Made by a program: the position numbers and the translations under genes. From positions 992,001 to 1,056,000 of the forward strand of contig CP019454.1 in NCBI GenBank assembly GCA_002951815.1: a DNA stretch of 64,000 bases, written 5' to 3'. Under the pieces are notes generated by a model that worked only from the letters and a program-made list of their open reading frames with translations, was not told the origin of the DNA and did not search any database. This DNA is from Sulfobacillus thermotolerans. Its GTDB lineage: Bacteria > Bacillota > Sulfobacillia > Sulfobacillales > Sulfobacillaceae. Of the stretch, positions 43,916 to 52,336 are shown piece after piece; position 1 is the first letter of the stretch; every line of letters starts with the position of its first letter.

Positions 43916-44939
43916 AATAATTTTCGCCTGCTTTCTTTTCCTGAGGTACGGTGGACCCTCGAACGACCAGTGTAGTCGGCAAAATGATTGGCGGGATACG
44001 TGTTTCGCCATTTAACGCCCGATCTAATTGCATCATAGCCGCTCGACCTAATTCATACATGGGCTGATGAATGGTTGACAGCCCGGGCGTGACGTAACGC
44101 GCCAAGCGGATATCATCAAAACCCATTACGGCTATGTCCTGGGGAACGCGGAGATTTTTTTGGGCTAGGGTTTGCATAACGCCTAACGCCATTTCGTCAT
44201 TGGCGGCAAAGACCGCGTCAGGGATCAGGCCATTATTCAACAAAGCGGCCATGGCTTGCGCTCCCCCTTGTTCCTTAAAGTCTCCGTGCACAACAGGCAC
44301 CGTCATTGTGTCCACCCCGGCTTCTTGTAAGGCTCTGAAGAACCCTCGGTGGCGCAGCCGGCTATCCTCCGAGTCAATAGGCCCTGCAATAAACGTGAAA
44401 CGAGAGTATCCCATCTCCAAAAGATGTCGGCCAGCAAGATATCCACCTTCCTGATGGTCCGCAGCCACCGCTGTCACAAAATCTGATTGGAGATTGGCCG
44501 ATAGGGATCTATCCAGCACAACCACAGGCAGACTCGCGCTCGCATATTTGCGCAGGTCTTTGGATTCGATGGCCGGGTCTAACACGATAGCCCCGTCTAC
44601 GCGACCCTCTCGTAACAGTCTTAAAGATCCTTGCAGGTGGTTTTTGGAGAGACCGGATACAATAGTTGTGAGTCCTAAGGTATCCGTAACCTCTTCCACT
44701 CCTGCAATAAGCTCAGAATAAAAAGGGCCACTTAAATTGTGTAGAAACACTCCAATCGTGTTCGTCTTCCGAGTCCGCAAGTCACGCGCGCTACCATTAG
44801 GCCGGTAATGCAATTTTTCGACCGCTATGGACACGCGCTCACGAGTGGCCTCCGAAACACGATGAGGTTGGCTTAAGAATAACGATACCGTCGACACGGA
44901 GACATTTGCGGCCCGCGCAACATCACGGATAGTAGCCAC
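43902..44939 (-). CDS. LacI-family regulator of the beta-galactoside operon
   Basis: 345 aa from a GTG behind AAGGAGGTGTCTT. The DNA-binding domain is clear (ATIRDVARAANVSVSTVSLFLS; NGSARDLRTRKTNTIGVF is the hinge region), followed by the sugar-binding core (GRVDGAIVLDPA; VMGFDDIRLARYVTPGLSTI). It is the first gene of the operon, so it is autoregulated if it represses. Candidate operators lie at 44951-44965 and 45211-45229. The effector is probably a beta-galactoside or its product. Confidence 0.93.
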   Translation of the reverse strand: MATIRDVARAANVSVSTVSLFLSQPHRVSEATRERVSIAVEKLHYRPNGSARDLRTRKTNTIGVFLHNLSGPFYSELIAGVEEVTDTLGLTTIVSGLSKNHLQGSLRLLREGRVDGAIVLDPAIESKDLRKYASASLPVVVLDRSLSANLQSDFVTAVAADHQEGGYLAGRHLLEMGYSRFTFIAGPIDSEDSRLRHRGFFRALQEAGVDTMTVPVVHGDFKEQGGAQAMAALLNNGLIPDAVFAANDEMALGVMQTLAQKNLRVPQDIAVMGFDDIRLARYVTPGLSTIHQPMYELGRAAMMQLDRALNGETRIPPIILPTTLVVRGSTVPQEKKAGENYYAAP

Positions 44940-44950
44940 AAGACACCTCC

Positions 44951-44965
44951 TTCGAAACGATTCAA
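44951..44965. promoter_or_regulatory. LacI-type operator candidate upstream of lacI
   Basis: TTCGAAACGATTCAA: imperfect dyad with a central CG and GAAA/ATTC flanks, as in many LacI-family sites. It sits directly before the lacI ribosome site. The CGATTC half recurs in the site at 45211-45229. Confidence 0.4.
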
Positions 44966-45174
44966 TCAGTATCTTGGTGCAAAGCGATTATGATGTCAAT
45001 AGGTTAGGAATTAAAAGAAGGATCACATCAATTCAGATAATAGGAGTTTTTGGGGTTGAAACCCGTGATTATCAGCGCGTTTTCTAAGGATCTACGCGAA
45101 AACTCAAAAATTCCCGCCAAAAACCCTAGGCAAATCGACAAGATGTTCGTGAGAAAATTTTCAACGTTTGGTAC

Positions 45175-45204
45175 TTGACAGTAATAAAACAGTATTCGAA
45201 TAAT
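45175..45204 (+). promoter_or_regulatory. sigmaA-type promoter of the secreted glucoamylase-like gene
   Basis: TTGACA (45175-45180), 18 bp, AATAAT (45199-45204). The palindrome TATTCGAATA (45193-45202) overlaps the -10. Confidence 0.6.
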
Positions 45205-45210
45205 AACTAG

Positions 45211-45229
45211 CGAATCGAAATGATTCGAT
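45211..45229. promoter_or_regulatory. LacI-type operator candidate near the glucoamylase-like promoter
   Basis: CGAATC-N5-GATTCG and, overlapping, ATCGAA-N4-TTCGAT, both perfect. It lies just downstream of the promoter, in a repressor position, and shares GAATCG/CGATTC with the site at 44951. Confidence 0.45.
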
Positions 45230-45276
45230 GGGAAAAAGTATCATCAATCCGGAACACTACATAAGGGGGAACTGTC

Positions 45277-46857
45277 ATGCCTCATAGGCCTCGCAAAGGT
45301 ACCACGATCACCCTCGCCGGAGCAGGAGCCGCGGTCCTCGGTCTATCCAGTTTGTTGGTCTGGTCTCCGATTTCTGCGGCCGCTAGCCCGCCATCAACGA
45401 ATCTTGCAGTTACAGCGCCGATGTCGGAATCCTTGGCCCCGGCCCCACCTTTAAAGATGCTCTACGCTGGACAACCATTGACGGCTCAGCAGCGACACTC
45501 CCTTAAGGGGATAGCAAAGAGAACATGGAAGTTTTTCTCGATTGATGTGAACCTCCAAACCGATTTGCCCATGGATAATGTGGGTTTTCAAGGAGCGCCA
45601 GCTCAGGGTGCGTATACGTCGCCCACCGACATTGCGATGTATTTGTGGAGCATTACAGCAGCTGCACAGATGCATATTATTCCCGCGCACCAAGGATACG
45701 CGTTGGCTAGTCGAGAACTGCAAGCGATTCAAAAACTGCAAAAATGGAACGGTTTTCTGTTGAGTTGGTATGACACCAATACTGGCGCGGCTATTAATGG
45801 GCCGGGGCAAGGCCCCATTACGTCAACGACAGGGCAATTTATCTCTACCGTAGATAATGGTTGGTACGCATCGTCTTTAATTGTTGTCCGCAACGCTTTT
45901 CCCGGTTTAGCACCGCAAGCTTCGAAATTGTTGAAGGCCATGAATTTCGGGGTTTTCTATGATAATGGCGATCAAGCCACCAATATAACGGCCGGACAAA
46001 TGTACGGCGGCTATTATGCCGGGGAGGGACCGGCATCATTCGAATATGGCAACCTTAACACAGATCCTCGAATTGCTGCGTATGTCGGCATGGGGACGGG
46101 AACTTTGCCCGGAGACGTGTGGTGGCGCACGTGGCGTACCCTTCCGGCTGACTTTACTTGGCAGACCCAGGTACCAAACGGGCCGACAGTGACTTATACC
46201 GACCCGTATTCTGGAAAATCTTTTTCGGTCGTAGAAGGGCACTACACCTATGACGGGATTACCTATGTACCAAGCTGGGGTGGGAGTGAATTTGAAGCGT
46301 TAATGGCTCCGCTTGTCGTTCCCGAGTCTACGTGGGGGCAAAAGAGCTTTGGTCTCAATGACATCAATTATGCGCAGGCTTCTATCGACTATGCGACCCA
46401 AGCGTTGAAATACCCGGTATGGGGTCTGTCGCCGGCCAGCGTTCCCGGTACGACTGGCAACTACGCAGCCTACGGTGCTTATCCAATGGGGTCAGGGGGA
46501 ACGGGCAATGCCTATGCGAATACGGCGGTGACTCCATACGCGTCCTTTTTAGCGCTGCCATTCGTGCCTCAAGAAGCGTTCCAAAACATTCAAAAGCTGC
46601 AAAGCCTTTACAACGTCTACGGGAGGTACGGGTTCTATGATGCCGTCAATCCTGTCACCGGCACAGTGGCGCCCCGTTACTTGGTTCTTGATCAAGGGAT
46701 GATTATGGCGGGGATCGACGATGCATTGATGCAAGGCGGTCTGCAACGCTACTTTGCCGAAGATCCTGTGGGTCAACATGACAAAGCCTATTTGGAAATG
46801 GAGCGATTTTCCATTACACCTGCGCCAGGATTAGTGCTTCATAACGGAGATCAATAG
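45277..46857 (+). CDS. Secreted glucoamylase-like (PF10091/GH144-type) protein
   Basis: 526 aa. It has an N-terminal basic segment and a hydrophobic signal (TITLAGAGAAVLGLSSLLVWSP) with cleavage near ISAAAS. The mature part has motifs I associate with glucoamylase-like/GH144 proteins: WKFFSIDVNLQTDLPMDNVG, SPTDIAMYLWSITAAAQMHII, NGFLLSWYDTNTG, STVDNGWYASSLIVV, SWGGSEFEALMAPLVVPE and LDQGMIMAGIDDALM. GH144 enzymes cut beta-1,2-glucans, but specificity here is not shown. ATG after GGGGGAACTGTC. Extracellular cleavage could feed sugars to the divergent importer operon. No terminator is seen after it. Confidence 0.8.
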   Translation: MPHRPRKGTTITLAGAGAAVLGLSSLLVWSPISAAASPPSTNLAVTAPMSESLAPAPPLKMLYAGQPLTAQQRHSLKGIAKRTWKFFSIDVNLQTDLPMDNVGFQGAPAQGAYTSPTDIAMYLWSITAAAQMHIIPAHQGYALASRELQAIQKLQKWNGFLLSWYDTNTGAAINGPGQGPITSTTGQFISTVDNGWYASSLIVVRNAFPGLAPQASKLLKAMNFGVFYDNGDQATNITAGQMYGGYYAGEGPASFEYGNLNTDPRIAAYVGMGTGTLPGDVWWRTWRTLPADFTWQTQVPNGPTVTYTDPYSGKSFSVVEGHYTYDGITYVPSWGGSEFEALMAPLVVPESTWGQKSFGLNDINYAQASIDYATQALKYPVWGLSPASVPGTTGNYAAYGAYPMGSGGTGNAYANTAVTPYASFLALPFVPQEAFQNIQKLQSLYNVYGRYGFYDAVNPVTGTVAPRYLVLDQGMIMAGIDDALMQGGLQRYFAEDPVGQHDKAYLEMERFSITPAPGLVLHNGDQ

Positions 46858-47025
46858 CGCACAAGTCTGGTGATGGATCGAATCGTTTGAAATCCGGGTA
46901 TGGAGGGATCTGCGTTGGCGATGACCCGTAGACTCCTAATAACGTGATCTGTTAGCGGCCCGCTTGCCGAGTGGCGTAGGGCCGCCCCTTCTATGCTCTT
47001 GGATCCACCAAGAGGTTCTTTAATG

Positions 47026-47583
47026 TCACCCGCGGCGAGGAGATGTTGCGGCGGCCCGTGGCGGCGGGGCAGAAGGATATCCCGTGACATGGGGCCTTTT
47101 TAGAGGTTGGCTCGCCATTGCCGACGCGGCAATGGGAGCGTGAGGGATGGGGAGCGCGGCGGGCGTGGATGCAACTGGCTCGACCGAGCGCTTCAGGTAC
47201 AAGGGCGTTAGGGTCGGGTTTTGTGGGTCGTTTGCCGCTGCCCATAAGAAAAGTCCCCAAGCCACACGAGATAGCGTATCGGTTGATACGGTCGTAGGGT
47301 CGAGCTGCAAGTATAGGGTGTGGCTATTCCACCTCGGGCTAAGTTGTCTTGGCCAATGAGTCAAAATCCCTAATATCCGCGCCGCTTGGCGAGTATACCG
47401 GGTAGCAACAGCACTGGATAAAATGGCAAAGGGGCCCATAACAAGCTGGAGATTTAGGGCGGCGCTGTTGGAGGGTTGTAAGATGTGCCACGACGTGAGG
47501 GATTGACGCAGGTTTTCTGCACTATTGGTAAGGTCTGGTGATACGGGATCAACTGAGATACCCCAAGATTTCATTTTTTTCAC
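47026..47583 (-). CDS. Hypothetical protein (185 aa), weakly supported
   Basis: Open frame from a GTG at 47583 (an ATG lies three codons later). The product has a moderately hydrophobic middle (LQLVMGPFAILSSAVATRY) and a Pro/Ala/Arg-rich tail (SAPPPRAAATSPRRG). No domain recognised. The ribosome site is poor. Its place after the CAP-domain gene on the same strand, with a 193-bp gap, makes it possible that it is real. Two shorter frames overlap it and look less protein-like. Confidence 0.35.
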   Translation of the reverse strand: MKKMKSWGISVDPVSPDLTNSAENLRQSLTSWHILQPSNSAALNLQLVMGPFAILSSAVATRYTRQAARILGILTHWPRQLSPRWNSHTLYLQLDPTTVSTDTLSRVAWGLFLWAAANDPQNPTLTPLYLKRSVEPVASTPAALPIPHAPIAASAMASQPLKRPHVTGYPSAPPPRAAATSPRRG

Positions 47584-47776
47584 CCGGGATTACTCTATTC
47601 GCTGTTATGGCTAACGGTGACCAAATTGATACAGCAAAACCATAAATTTCCGGATAATTTTTGCAGGCAGTTGGCTTCCTGCCCTTAATTCGTAACAAAA
47701 TTCCATCGGCTGCAAACGTCAAGAACGGGTCCAAAGGACAGATAGACAGATAAAGGAAAAATTTGAGGTCCACCTG

Positions 47777-48439
47777 TCAATATTCAGTGCTAAGGTTTGG
47801 CCCCATGAAAAGTTCAGAAATGGCCACGCCAGACCCCCACGGAACAACGCCGACCCCGATCTGGGTTTCATACGGATTTAAGATATTGGCTCGGTGGGGT
47901 GCGGATGCCATTAATAGCGAAAAGGCTTGGGTTACCGTGCTGGCCTCGGCAATATTTTCTGCGCCCATGCCTTGCGCTTGAAGGCCAGCGGCTTCTTCCA
48001 TTTGGATAGGCCAGCCGTAAGGGACCATGTCGCTCGTAAAGGGACCGTTGCTAAGTGCTTGCGCCCGTTCTTGTGCTAATGCCATCAAGGTAGTGTTGAC
48101 AGTGTAAGGTAAAAGGCCGGCTTGTTGCCGAGCGTGATTAATCAGGTCAATCATTTGTTGGGCTTGCGATGATAAGCCGACGGCAGGCGCGGATGCTGGG
48201 GCGACTTCGGTCGTTTTGATGGGAAGGGTGCTGGTTATGGCATATTGCGCTTGTCCCATGGTTTTGTATGCGCTTTGGACGCTAGCGACCGGAAAAGGCG
48301 TAGCAATGCCAGCTTGAATGCTTGTTGTTGTGACTGGGGGCGTAGCGGGTTTGGCGATTTGTACTGTTGTCATCGCTGAAGGAATAGTTAAAGGGGTTGA
48401 AAGCCCAGCGGCGAGAAGTAAAGCGGCAAAATAGTTCAT
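47777..48439 (-). CDS. Secreted CAP-domain (SCP/YkwD-like) protein
   Basis: 220 aa. It has a signal-like N-terminus (MNYFAALLLAAGLSTPLTIP), a Pro/Thr/Ala-rich linker to residue 80, and then the CAP domain: MIDLINHARQQAGLLPY, NTTLMALAQERAQAL, GAENIAEASTV, SAPHRANILNPYETQIGVGV. The middle Glu/His pair of the CAP cavity appears as ENI and HRANIL. Such proteins occur outside Gram-positive cells and in spore coats; the activity is usually unknown. ATG after GGAGGTTAACATTC. Confidence 0.9.
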   Translation of the reverse strand: MNYFAALLLAAGLSTPLTIPSAMTTVQIAKPATPPVTTTSIQAGIATPFPVASVQSAYKTMGQAQYAITSTLPIKTTEVAPASAPAVGLSSQAQQMIDLINHARQQAGLLPYTVNTTLMALAQERAQALSNGPFTSDMVPYGWPIQMEEAAGLQAQGMGAENIAEASTVTQAFSLLMASAPHRANILNPYETQIGVGVVPWGSGVAISELFMGPNLSTEY

Positions 48440-48557
48440 GAATGTTAACCTCCGTCTCCATAGTTAGGGCACATCAAATCTCTTGTACAGTAGGGGAATG
48501 AGGGGACCTTGGGCAAATGGCAAATGGGTGTTTGCGCTTGCACAATGTGGAACAAAA

Positions 48558-48600
48558 AGGGAAATTTGCCAGATATCGTTCTGTCATAGCAAATTTCCCT
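48558..48600 (-). terminator. Intrinsic terminator of the Cys-rich protein gene
   Basis: AGGGAAATTTGC and GCAAATTTCCCT, a perfect 12-bp stem. On the minus strand it is followed by TTTTTG. Confidence 0.85.
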
Positions 48601-48639
48601 GTCGTTCCATTATTTAGGTAAATTAAGCGTCCGCATGTA

Positions 48640-49200
48640 TTAACTTGCCTGGGGCGGAAATAAGGGACTGGGCGGGCAAGCTAGTACGGGACCGACTTGC
48701 GGACACACGGGCGGGACACAGAAGCCGTAAGTCGGAATCAATAATTGAACCGTAGCGGTGGTCTGAAAGAGCATGCACAAGGTTAATGTGCAGCTGATGT
48801 CACCGTTTGGCAGGTTGACACACGTGCAGGCTCCTGAGAGTATCGTGCACGATGGCGTTGTGCCACTGGGGTTATACAACGTCACGTTTTGCGTAATGAC
48901 GGCGGTTTCCGGCAGGGTTACTCCAGAGGTGCAGGTGACAGAATAGTCAACGGAAATGATGAATGTGATATTGTTGTAATCAGTAGCGCTGGTTGGTGTG
49001 ACGGCACCCACTGTGCACGATGAGGTCGACAGATCTATCGCGCAGGAAGAAATGGGGCAAACGGCAGATGGCAGAAATGTTTGTGTAGTCGTGATGGTCT
49101 GTGAACAGGAGTCATACACCTTATCTACGACAATGCAATCAATTTCCGTTGTTGGAGGGCATCCGGTATCTGGGCAAGGACCGGGGCTAACACTGGCCAT
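48640..49200 (-). CDS. Cys-rich, Thr/Ser-rich protein (186 aa), possible spore or envelope protein
   Basis: Start at ATG 49200 (MASVSPGPC), 8 nt after AAAGGAAGG; an earlier in-frame start at 49308 would lie in the operator region. The protein has 16 Cys in 186 residues, many in CP, SC and TC pairs, with beta-rich segments (TFIISVDYSVTC; VITQNVTLYNPSG). IDCIVVDKVYDSCSQ resembles the opening of Cys-rich coat proteins in some spore-forming Firmicutes, but this is a loose impression. There is no signal peptide, which fits a coat protein made in the mother cell. It has its own terminator and no operon partner. Confidence 0.7.
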   Translation of the reverse strand: MASVSPGPCPDTGCPPTTEIDCIVVDKVYDSCSQTITTTQTFLPSAVCPISSCAIDLSTSSCTVGAVTPTSATDYNNITFIISVDYSVTCTSGVTLPETAVITQNVTLYNPSGTTPSCTILSGACTCVNLPNGDISCTLTLCMLFQTTATVQLLIPTYGFCVPPVCPQVGPVLACPPSPLFPPQAS

Positions 49201-49239
49201 GAGAACGACCTTCCTTTCACTGTTCATCTCTTTGCTAAG

Positions 49240-49259
49240 GAATGGGAGCTCTCCCATTC
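49240..49259. promoter_or_regulatory. Palindrome between divergent Cys-rich and dehydrogenase genes
   Basis: GAATGGGAG-CT-CTCCCATTC: two perfect 9-bp arms with a 2-bp centre, 40 bp upstream of the Cys-rich gene start. It is either an operator or a hairpin in its leader. Confidence 0.4.
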
Positions 49260-49345
49260 GCTGGATAATATATGGCATCCATTGGCAATTGGTTCCTGAA
49301 ACAAGCAATGTGCCTTTACGGTCTTGATAGGGGTAGAGAACCGAT

Positions 49346-50287
49346 ATGAGTGGTCCGTTGATATTGGTATATAATCAGAATCCTGAAACCATTGCGGGAT
49401 ATCTAAGAGGGCACGATTGTCCGGGTCGTGTGGTGACGGCTTCTCACGCGGATGAAGCGCAAAAATGGATAACGGAAGCCGAAATTGTCTTTGCGTGGCG
49501 ATTGCCGTCACCGATTTATGCTGCTGCACGCCATTTGCGCTGGATTCAAAGTATGGGAGCGGGCGTCGAGGATATTGTCGCGAATCCTCATGTTGGGCCA
49601 GACGTGGTCATGACCCGTATTGTGGATCAGTTTGGGGTACCCATCGCGGAGTATGTTTTTGCTGAACTTTTGTACCACGTAAGAAATTTAGCAGAAGCAC
49701 GCCGCTTGCAGCGCGCACGGCAATGGCAGGGTTTTTCTGTGGATTCTTTAAAAGGACGCACCATAGGCGTTGCGGGACTCGGGTCGATTGGGAAAGAAAT
49801 TGTTCGCAAAGCCCGCGTTTTTGACATGCGGGTGGTAGGACTCAGTCGTCATCAACCTGTTGCAGGGCTTGTTGACCGTGCCTTTAATGATCGGCAGTGG
49901 ATAGAGTTTGTACAAGATTTGGACTATTTGGTACTGGCCTTGCCGTTGAGTGCTCAGACTGCAAGGGTTGTCGATGACACGATATTAGGGTATATGAAGC
50001 CCCATGCCATAATTGTTAATGTGGGCCGTGGGCGAGTAATTCATCAATCCGCCCTCATTCAAGCGCTTTACAGGGGAGATATTGGGGGTGCCATCTTAGA
50101 TGTTTTTGAAGACGAACCATTGCCGCTGGATAATCCGTTGTGGGGGTTACCCAATGTTGTGGTGACGCCCCATATTTCCGGCCCCAGTGTTGATGAGGAG
50201 GTAGCCGCGTTCTTCTTACGCAATCTAAAGCGTTTCTTGGGAGGAGAACCCTTAGAGGGTGTTGTAGATCGGGAGCGAGGTTATTAG
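49346..50287 (+). CDS. D-isomer-specific 2-hydroxyacid dehydrogenase
   Basis: 313 aa. NAD-binding motif GVAGLGSIGKEIV (about residue 140). Catalytic Arg in NVGRGRVIHQ, Glu in DVFEDEPLPLDNPLW, and His in TPHISGPS. It reduces a 2-keto acid or oxidises the D-hydroxyacid; relatives include glyoxylate/hydroxypyruvate reductases, and a link to the glycolate cluster is conceivable but not shown. The ATG is 11 nt after AGGGG. The IS607 element begins soon after its stop. Confidence 0.9.
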   Translation: MSGPLILVYNQNPETIAGYLRGHDCPGRVVTASHADEAQKWITEAEIVFAWRLPSPIYAAARHLRWIQSMGAGVEDIVANPHVGPDVVMTRIVDQFGVPIAEYVFAELLYHVRNLAEARRLQRARQWQGFSVDSLKGRTIGVAGLGSIGKEIVRKARVFDMRVVGLSRHQPVAGLVDRAFNDRQWIEFVQDLDYLVLALPLSAQTARVVDDTILGYMKPHAIIVNVGRGRVIHQSALIQALYRGDIGGAILDVFEDEPLPLDNPLWGLPNVVVTPHISGPSVDEEVAAFFLRNLKRFLGGEPLEGVVDRERGY

Positions 50288-50362
50288 GTGGTGAAAGCCA
50301 AGGGGGTTTTAACAGTTTGCTAAAAGTTTACCTATGGTTACCCATTATTGTATAATTTAGGT

Positions 50363-50992
50363 ATGCATAGAAAACTTGTCGGCATTCGTGAAGCGGCGGA
50401 ATTTTTAGGTGTGACCCCATCGACGTTACGTCGATGGGACCACGAAGGAACGTTGTTGCCCGATGAACGCACAGCGGGTGGGTATCGGCGTTACGACTTG
50501 GCCCGGTTGCGACCTGACCAGTTTCACCGACGCAGCCCGCGTCGCAAAACCGTCGCCTATGCCCGCGTATCGAGCCACGACCAGAAAGACGATCTGGAGC
50601 GGCAAAAGCACGTGCTGGAGATCTATTGTGCCCGTCAAGGGTGGACCTTTGAGGTCGTGGCGGATCTCGGATCCGGGATGAATTATCACAAAAAGGGTCT
50701 CAAGCGCCTCTTAAATGACATCCTCGCCGACCGGGTCGGTCGGCTGGTTGTGACCCATAAGGACCGTCTCGTGCGCTTTGGGGCGGAGCTCGTCTTTGCG
50801 ATCTGCGAAGCCAAGCAGGTGGAGGTGGTGATTCTCAATCAAGGCGAGGACACGACCTTTGAGGAAGAGCTGGCTCAAGACGTCCTCGAAATAATCACCG
50901 TGTTTTCGGCTCGGCTCTACGGCAGCCGCTCCCGCAAGAACCAAAAATTGCTCGACGGCGTGAAACACGCCGTGGAGGAGGCGTCATCATGA
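50363..50992 (+). CDS. tnpA: IS607 serine recombinase TnpA
   Basis: 209 aa from the ATG at 50363. An N-terminal MerR-like helix-turn-helix (KLVGIREAAEFLGVTPSTLRRW, ending near GGYRRYD) is fused to a serine recombinase catalytic domain (VAYARVSSHDQ with Ser70; ERQKHVLEIYC; DRVGRLVVTHKDRLVRFG). This order of DNA-binding domain first is diagnostic for IS607 transposases. An in-frame start at 50348 is possible but has no ribosome site. It overlaps tnpB by 4 bp. Confidence 0.93.
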   Translation: MHRKLVGIREAAEFLGVTPSTLRRWDHEGTLLPDERTAGGYRRYDLARLRPDQFHRRSPRRKTVAYARVSSHDQKDDLERQKHVLEIYCARQGWTFEVVADLGSGMNYHKKGLKRLLNDILADRVGRLVVTHKDRLVRFGAELVFAICEAKQVEVVILNQGEDTTFEEELAQDVLEIITVFSARLYGSRSRKNQKLLDGVKHAVEEASS

Positions 50993-52176
50993 TTCTGGCC
51001 CATAAGATTGCGCTCGACCCGAATAACGTTCAAGAGACGTATTTCCGCAAGGCCGCCGGGACGGCCCGTTTCGCGTACAATGGGGCCTTGGATCAGTGGC
51101 AACAACAGTTCGACGCATGGAAAGCCGATCCTACGTTGCCCAAGCCGACCGAAGCCGCTCTGCGGCGTCAACTCAATGCACTCAAGCGCGCCGCCTTCCC
51201 CTGGATGCTGGAGGTTACCAAGAACGCCCCCCAGATGGCGATTATGCACTTGGGTCAAGCGTTCAAGAATTTCTTTGCGGGGATCGCCGAGTATCCCACG
51301 TTTAAGAAAAAGGGCCGACACGACAGCTTTACGCTCACCAACGACCCATTCACGGTCAAAGGGCAAAAAGTGCATATGCCCAAATTAGGCTGGGTGCGCA
51401 TGCACGAACCGTTGCGATTTCTCGGCACAGTGGTAGCAGGCACCGTGTCGCGGACCGCTGATCGCTGGTTTTTGAGCGTCACCGTCGAACTTCCCGATCC
51501 CCCCAGTGTCCGCCGCGAAAGCCAAGCGGTAGTCGGCGTGGATTTGGGCGTGTCGGCGTTGGCGACGCTCTCGACCGGAGAGAAGATCGTGGGACCGAAA
51601 GCCTATGCGGACGCCTTGGCACAGCTTCGGCGGTTATCGAAACAATTCAGTCGCCAGATGGAAGTCGCCAAAGTCCGCGCCGGGCTTCAGCCCGGCCAGC
51701 CCACCCCGAAAGGGATGCCCATGCCCTTGTCCCAGAATATGCGAAAGACGCAGCGGCGCATGGCCCGACTCCATGCGCGGATTGCGAATATCCGGGCGGA
51801 TGCGTTACACCAACTGACCACCGATCTTGTGCAGCGCTTCGATGTCATGGCCATCGAGGACCTGAACGTCGCCGGGATGCTCAAAAATCATCCTCTCGCC
51901 CGGGCGATGGCTGATATGGGCTTTGGGGAATTCCGTCGGCAACTCGCATACAAAGCGGCCCAATGCGGGAAAACGGTGGTCATCGTGAGCCGTTGGTATC
52001 CGAGCAGCAAAACGTGTTCCGCGTGTGGATACAAAATGCCGAAAATGCCGCTCGCTATGCGGGAGTGGACGTGCCCAGAATGTCACACACACCACGACCG
52101 CGACATCAATGCGGCGATCAATTTGCGAAACGTGGCCGAGAGTTCGGTGAGGAGCTCCTCACCCGTGTCTGCCTGA
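50989..52176 (+). CDS. tnpB: TnpB, RNA-guided RuvC nuclease of the IS607 element
   Basis: 395 aa. All RuvC catalytic motifs appear intact: VGVDLGVSAL (Asp185), MAIEDLNVAGM (Glu290) and HHDRDINAAINL (Asp370/372). The four-Cys zinc finger lies just before the last motif (CSACGYKM and CPECHTHHD). The N-terminal wedge/REC region is complete, so it is likely active. TnpB proteins use an RNA from the element's 3' end to cut the empty donor site and keep the element in place. The stop codon falls within a structured segment expected for that RNA. Confidence 0.93.
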   Translation: MILAHKIALDPNNVQETYFRKAAGTARFAYNGALDQWQQQFDAWKADPTLPKPTEAALRRQLNALKRAAFPWMLEVTKNAPQMAIMHLGQAFKNFFAGIAEYPTFKKKGRHDSFTLTNDPFTVKGQKVHMPKLGWVRMHEPLRFLGTVVAGTVSRTADRWFLSVTVELPDPPSVRRESQAVVGVDLGVSALATLSTGEKIVGPKAYADALAQLRRLSKQFSRQMEVAKVRAGLQPGQPTPKGMPMPLSQNMRKTQRRMARLHARIANIRADALHQLTTDLVQRFDVMAIEDLNVAGMLKNHPLARAMADMGFGEFRRQLAYKAAQCGKTVVIVSRWYPSSKTCSACGYKMPKMPLAMREWTCPECHTHHDRDINAAINLRNVAESSVRSSSPVSA

Positions 52177-52184
52177 CGGCAGAC
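52146..52184 (+). ncRNA. Candidate omegaRNA hairpins at the tnpB 3' end
   Basis: A perfect 18-bp palindrome GGTGAGGAGCTCCTCACC (52146-52163) is followed by GTCTGCC-TGAC-GGCAGAC (52167-52184), whose loop contains the tnpB stop codon. OmegaRNAs of TnpB elements overlap the tnpB 3' end and extend to the element's right end, so the full RNA would run from about 52100 to the still undefined right end. Confidence 0.5.
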
Positions 52185-52336
52185 CTGCTCGGTGACAGCC
52201 TGTGGAGTGCCCGCCCGTGGACGACCGGCCAATGGCCCTAAGAAGCGGTGGCATGATGACACAGGAAGGTGGCTCCGTTTGATCAATTGATTAACGATGA
52301 TCAGACTTGGATAAGTCCATCAGAACGGTTATATAA

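Larger units (their letters stand above)
50363..52290 (+). mobile_element. IS607-family insertion sequence (tnpA + tnpB), apparently intact
   Basis: A serine recombinase and TnpB in the usual overlapping order define IS607. The elements lack terminal inverted repeats, so the ends cannot be fixed by eye. The left end is upstream of 50363, and the right end probably lies between 52184 and 52336. The element's codons are more GC-rich than its surroundings. Confidence 0.85.

Noticed and set aside
46851-47260. Overlapping minus-strand ORFs of 79 and 89 codons
   Set aside because: They overlap each other and the 185-codon frame, with Arg/Pro/Ser-rich composition and no ribosome site.
49201-49308. 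36-residue N-terminal extension of the Cys-rich protein
   Set aside because: It would cover the palindrome and lacks a ribosome site; the ATG at 49200 has a good one.
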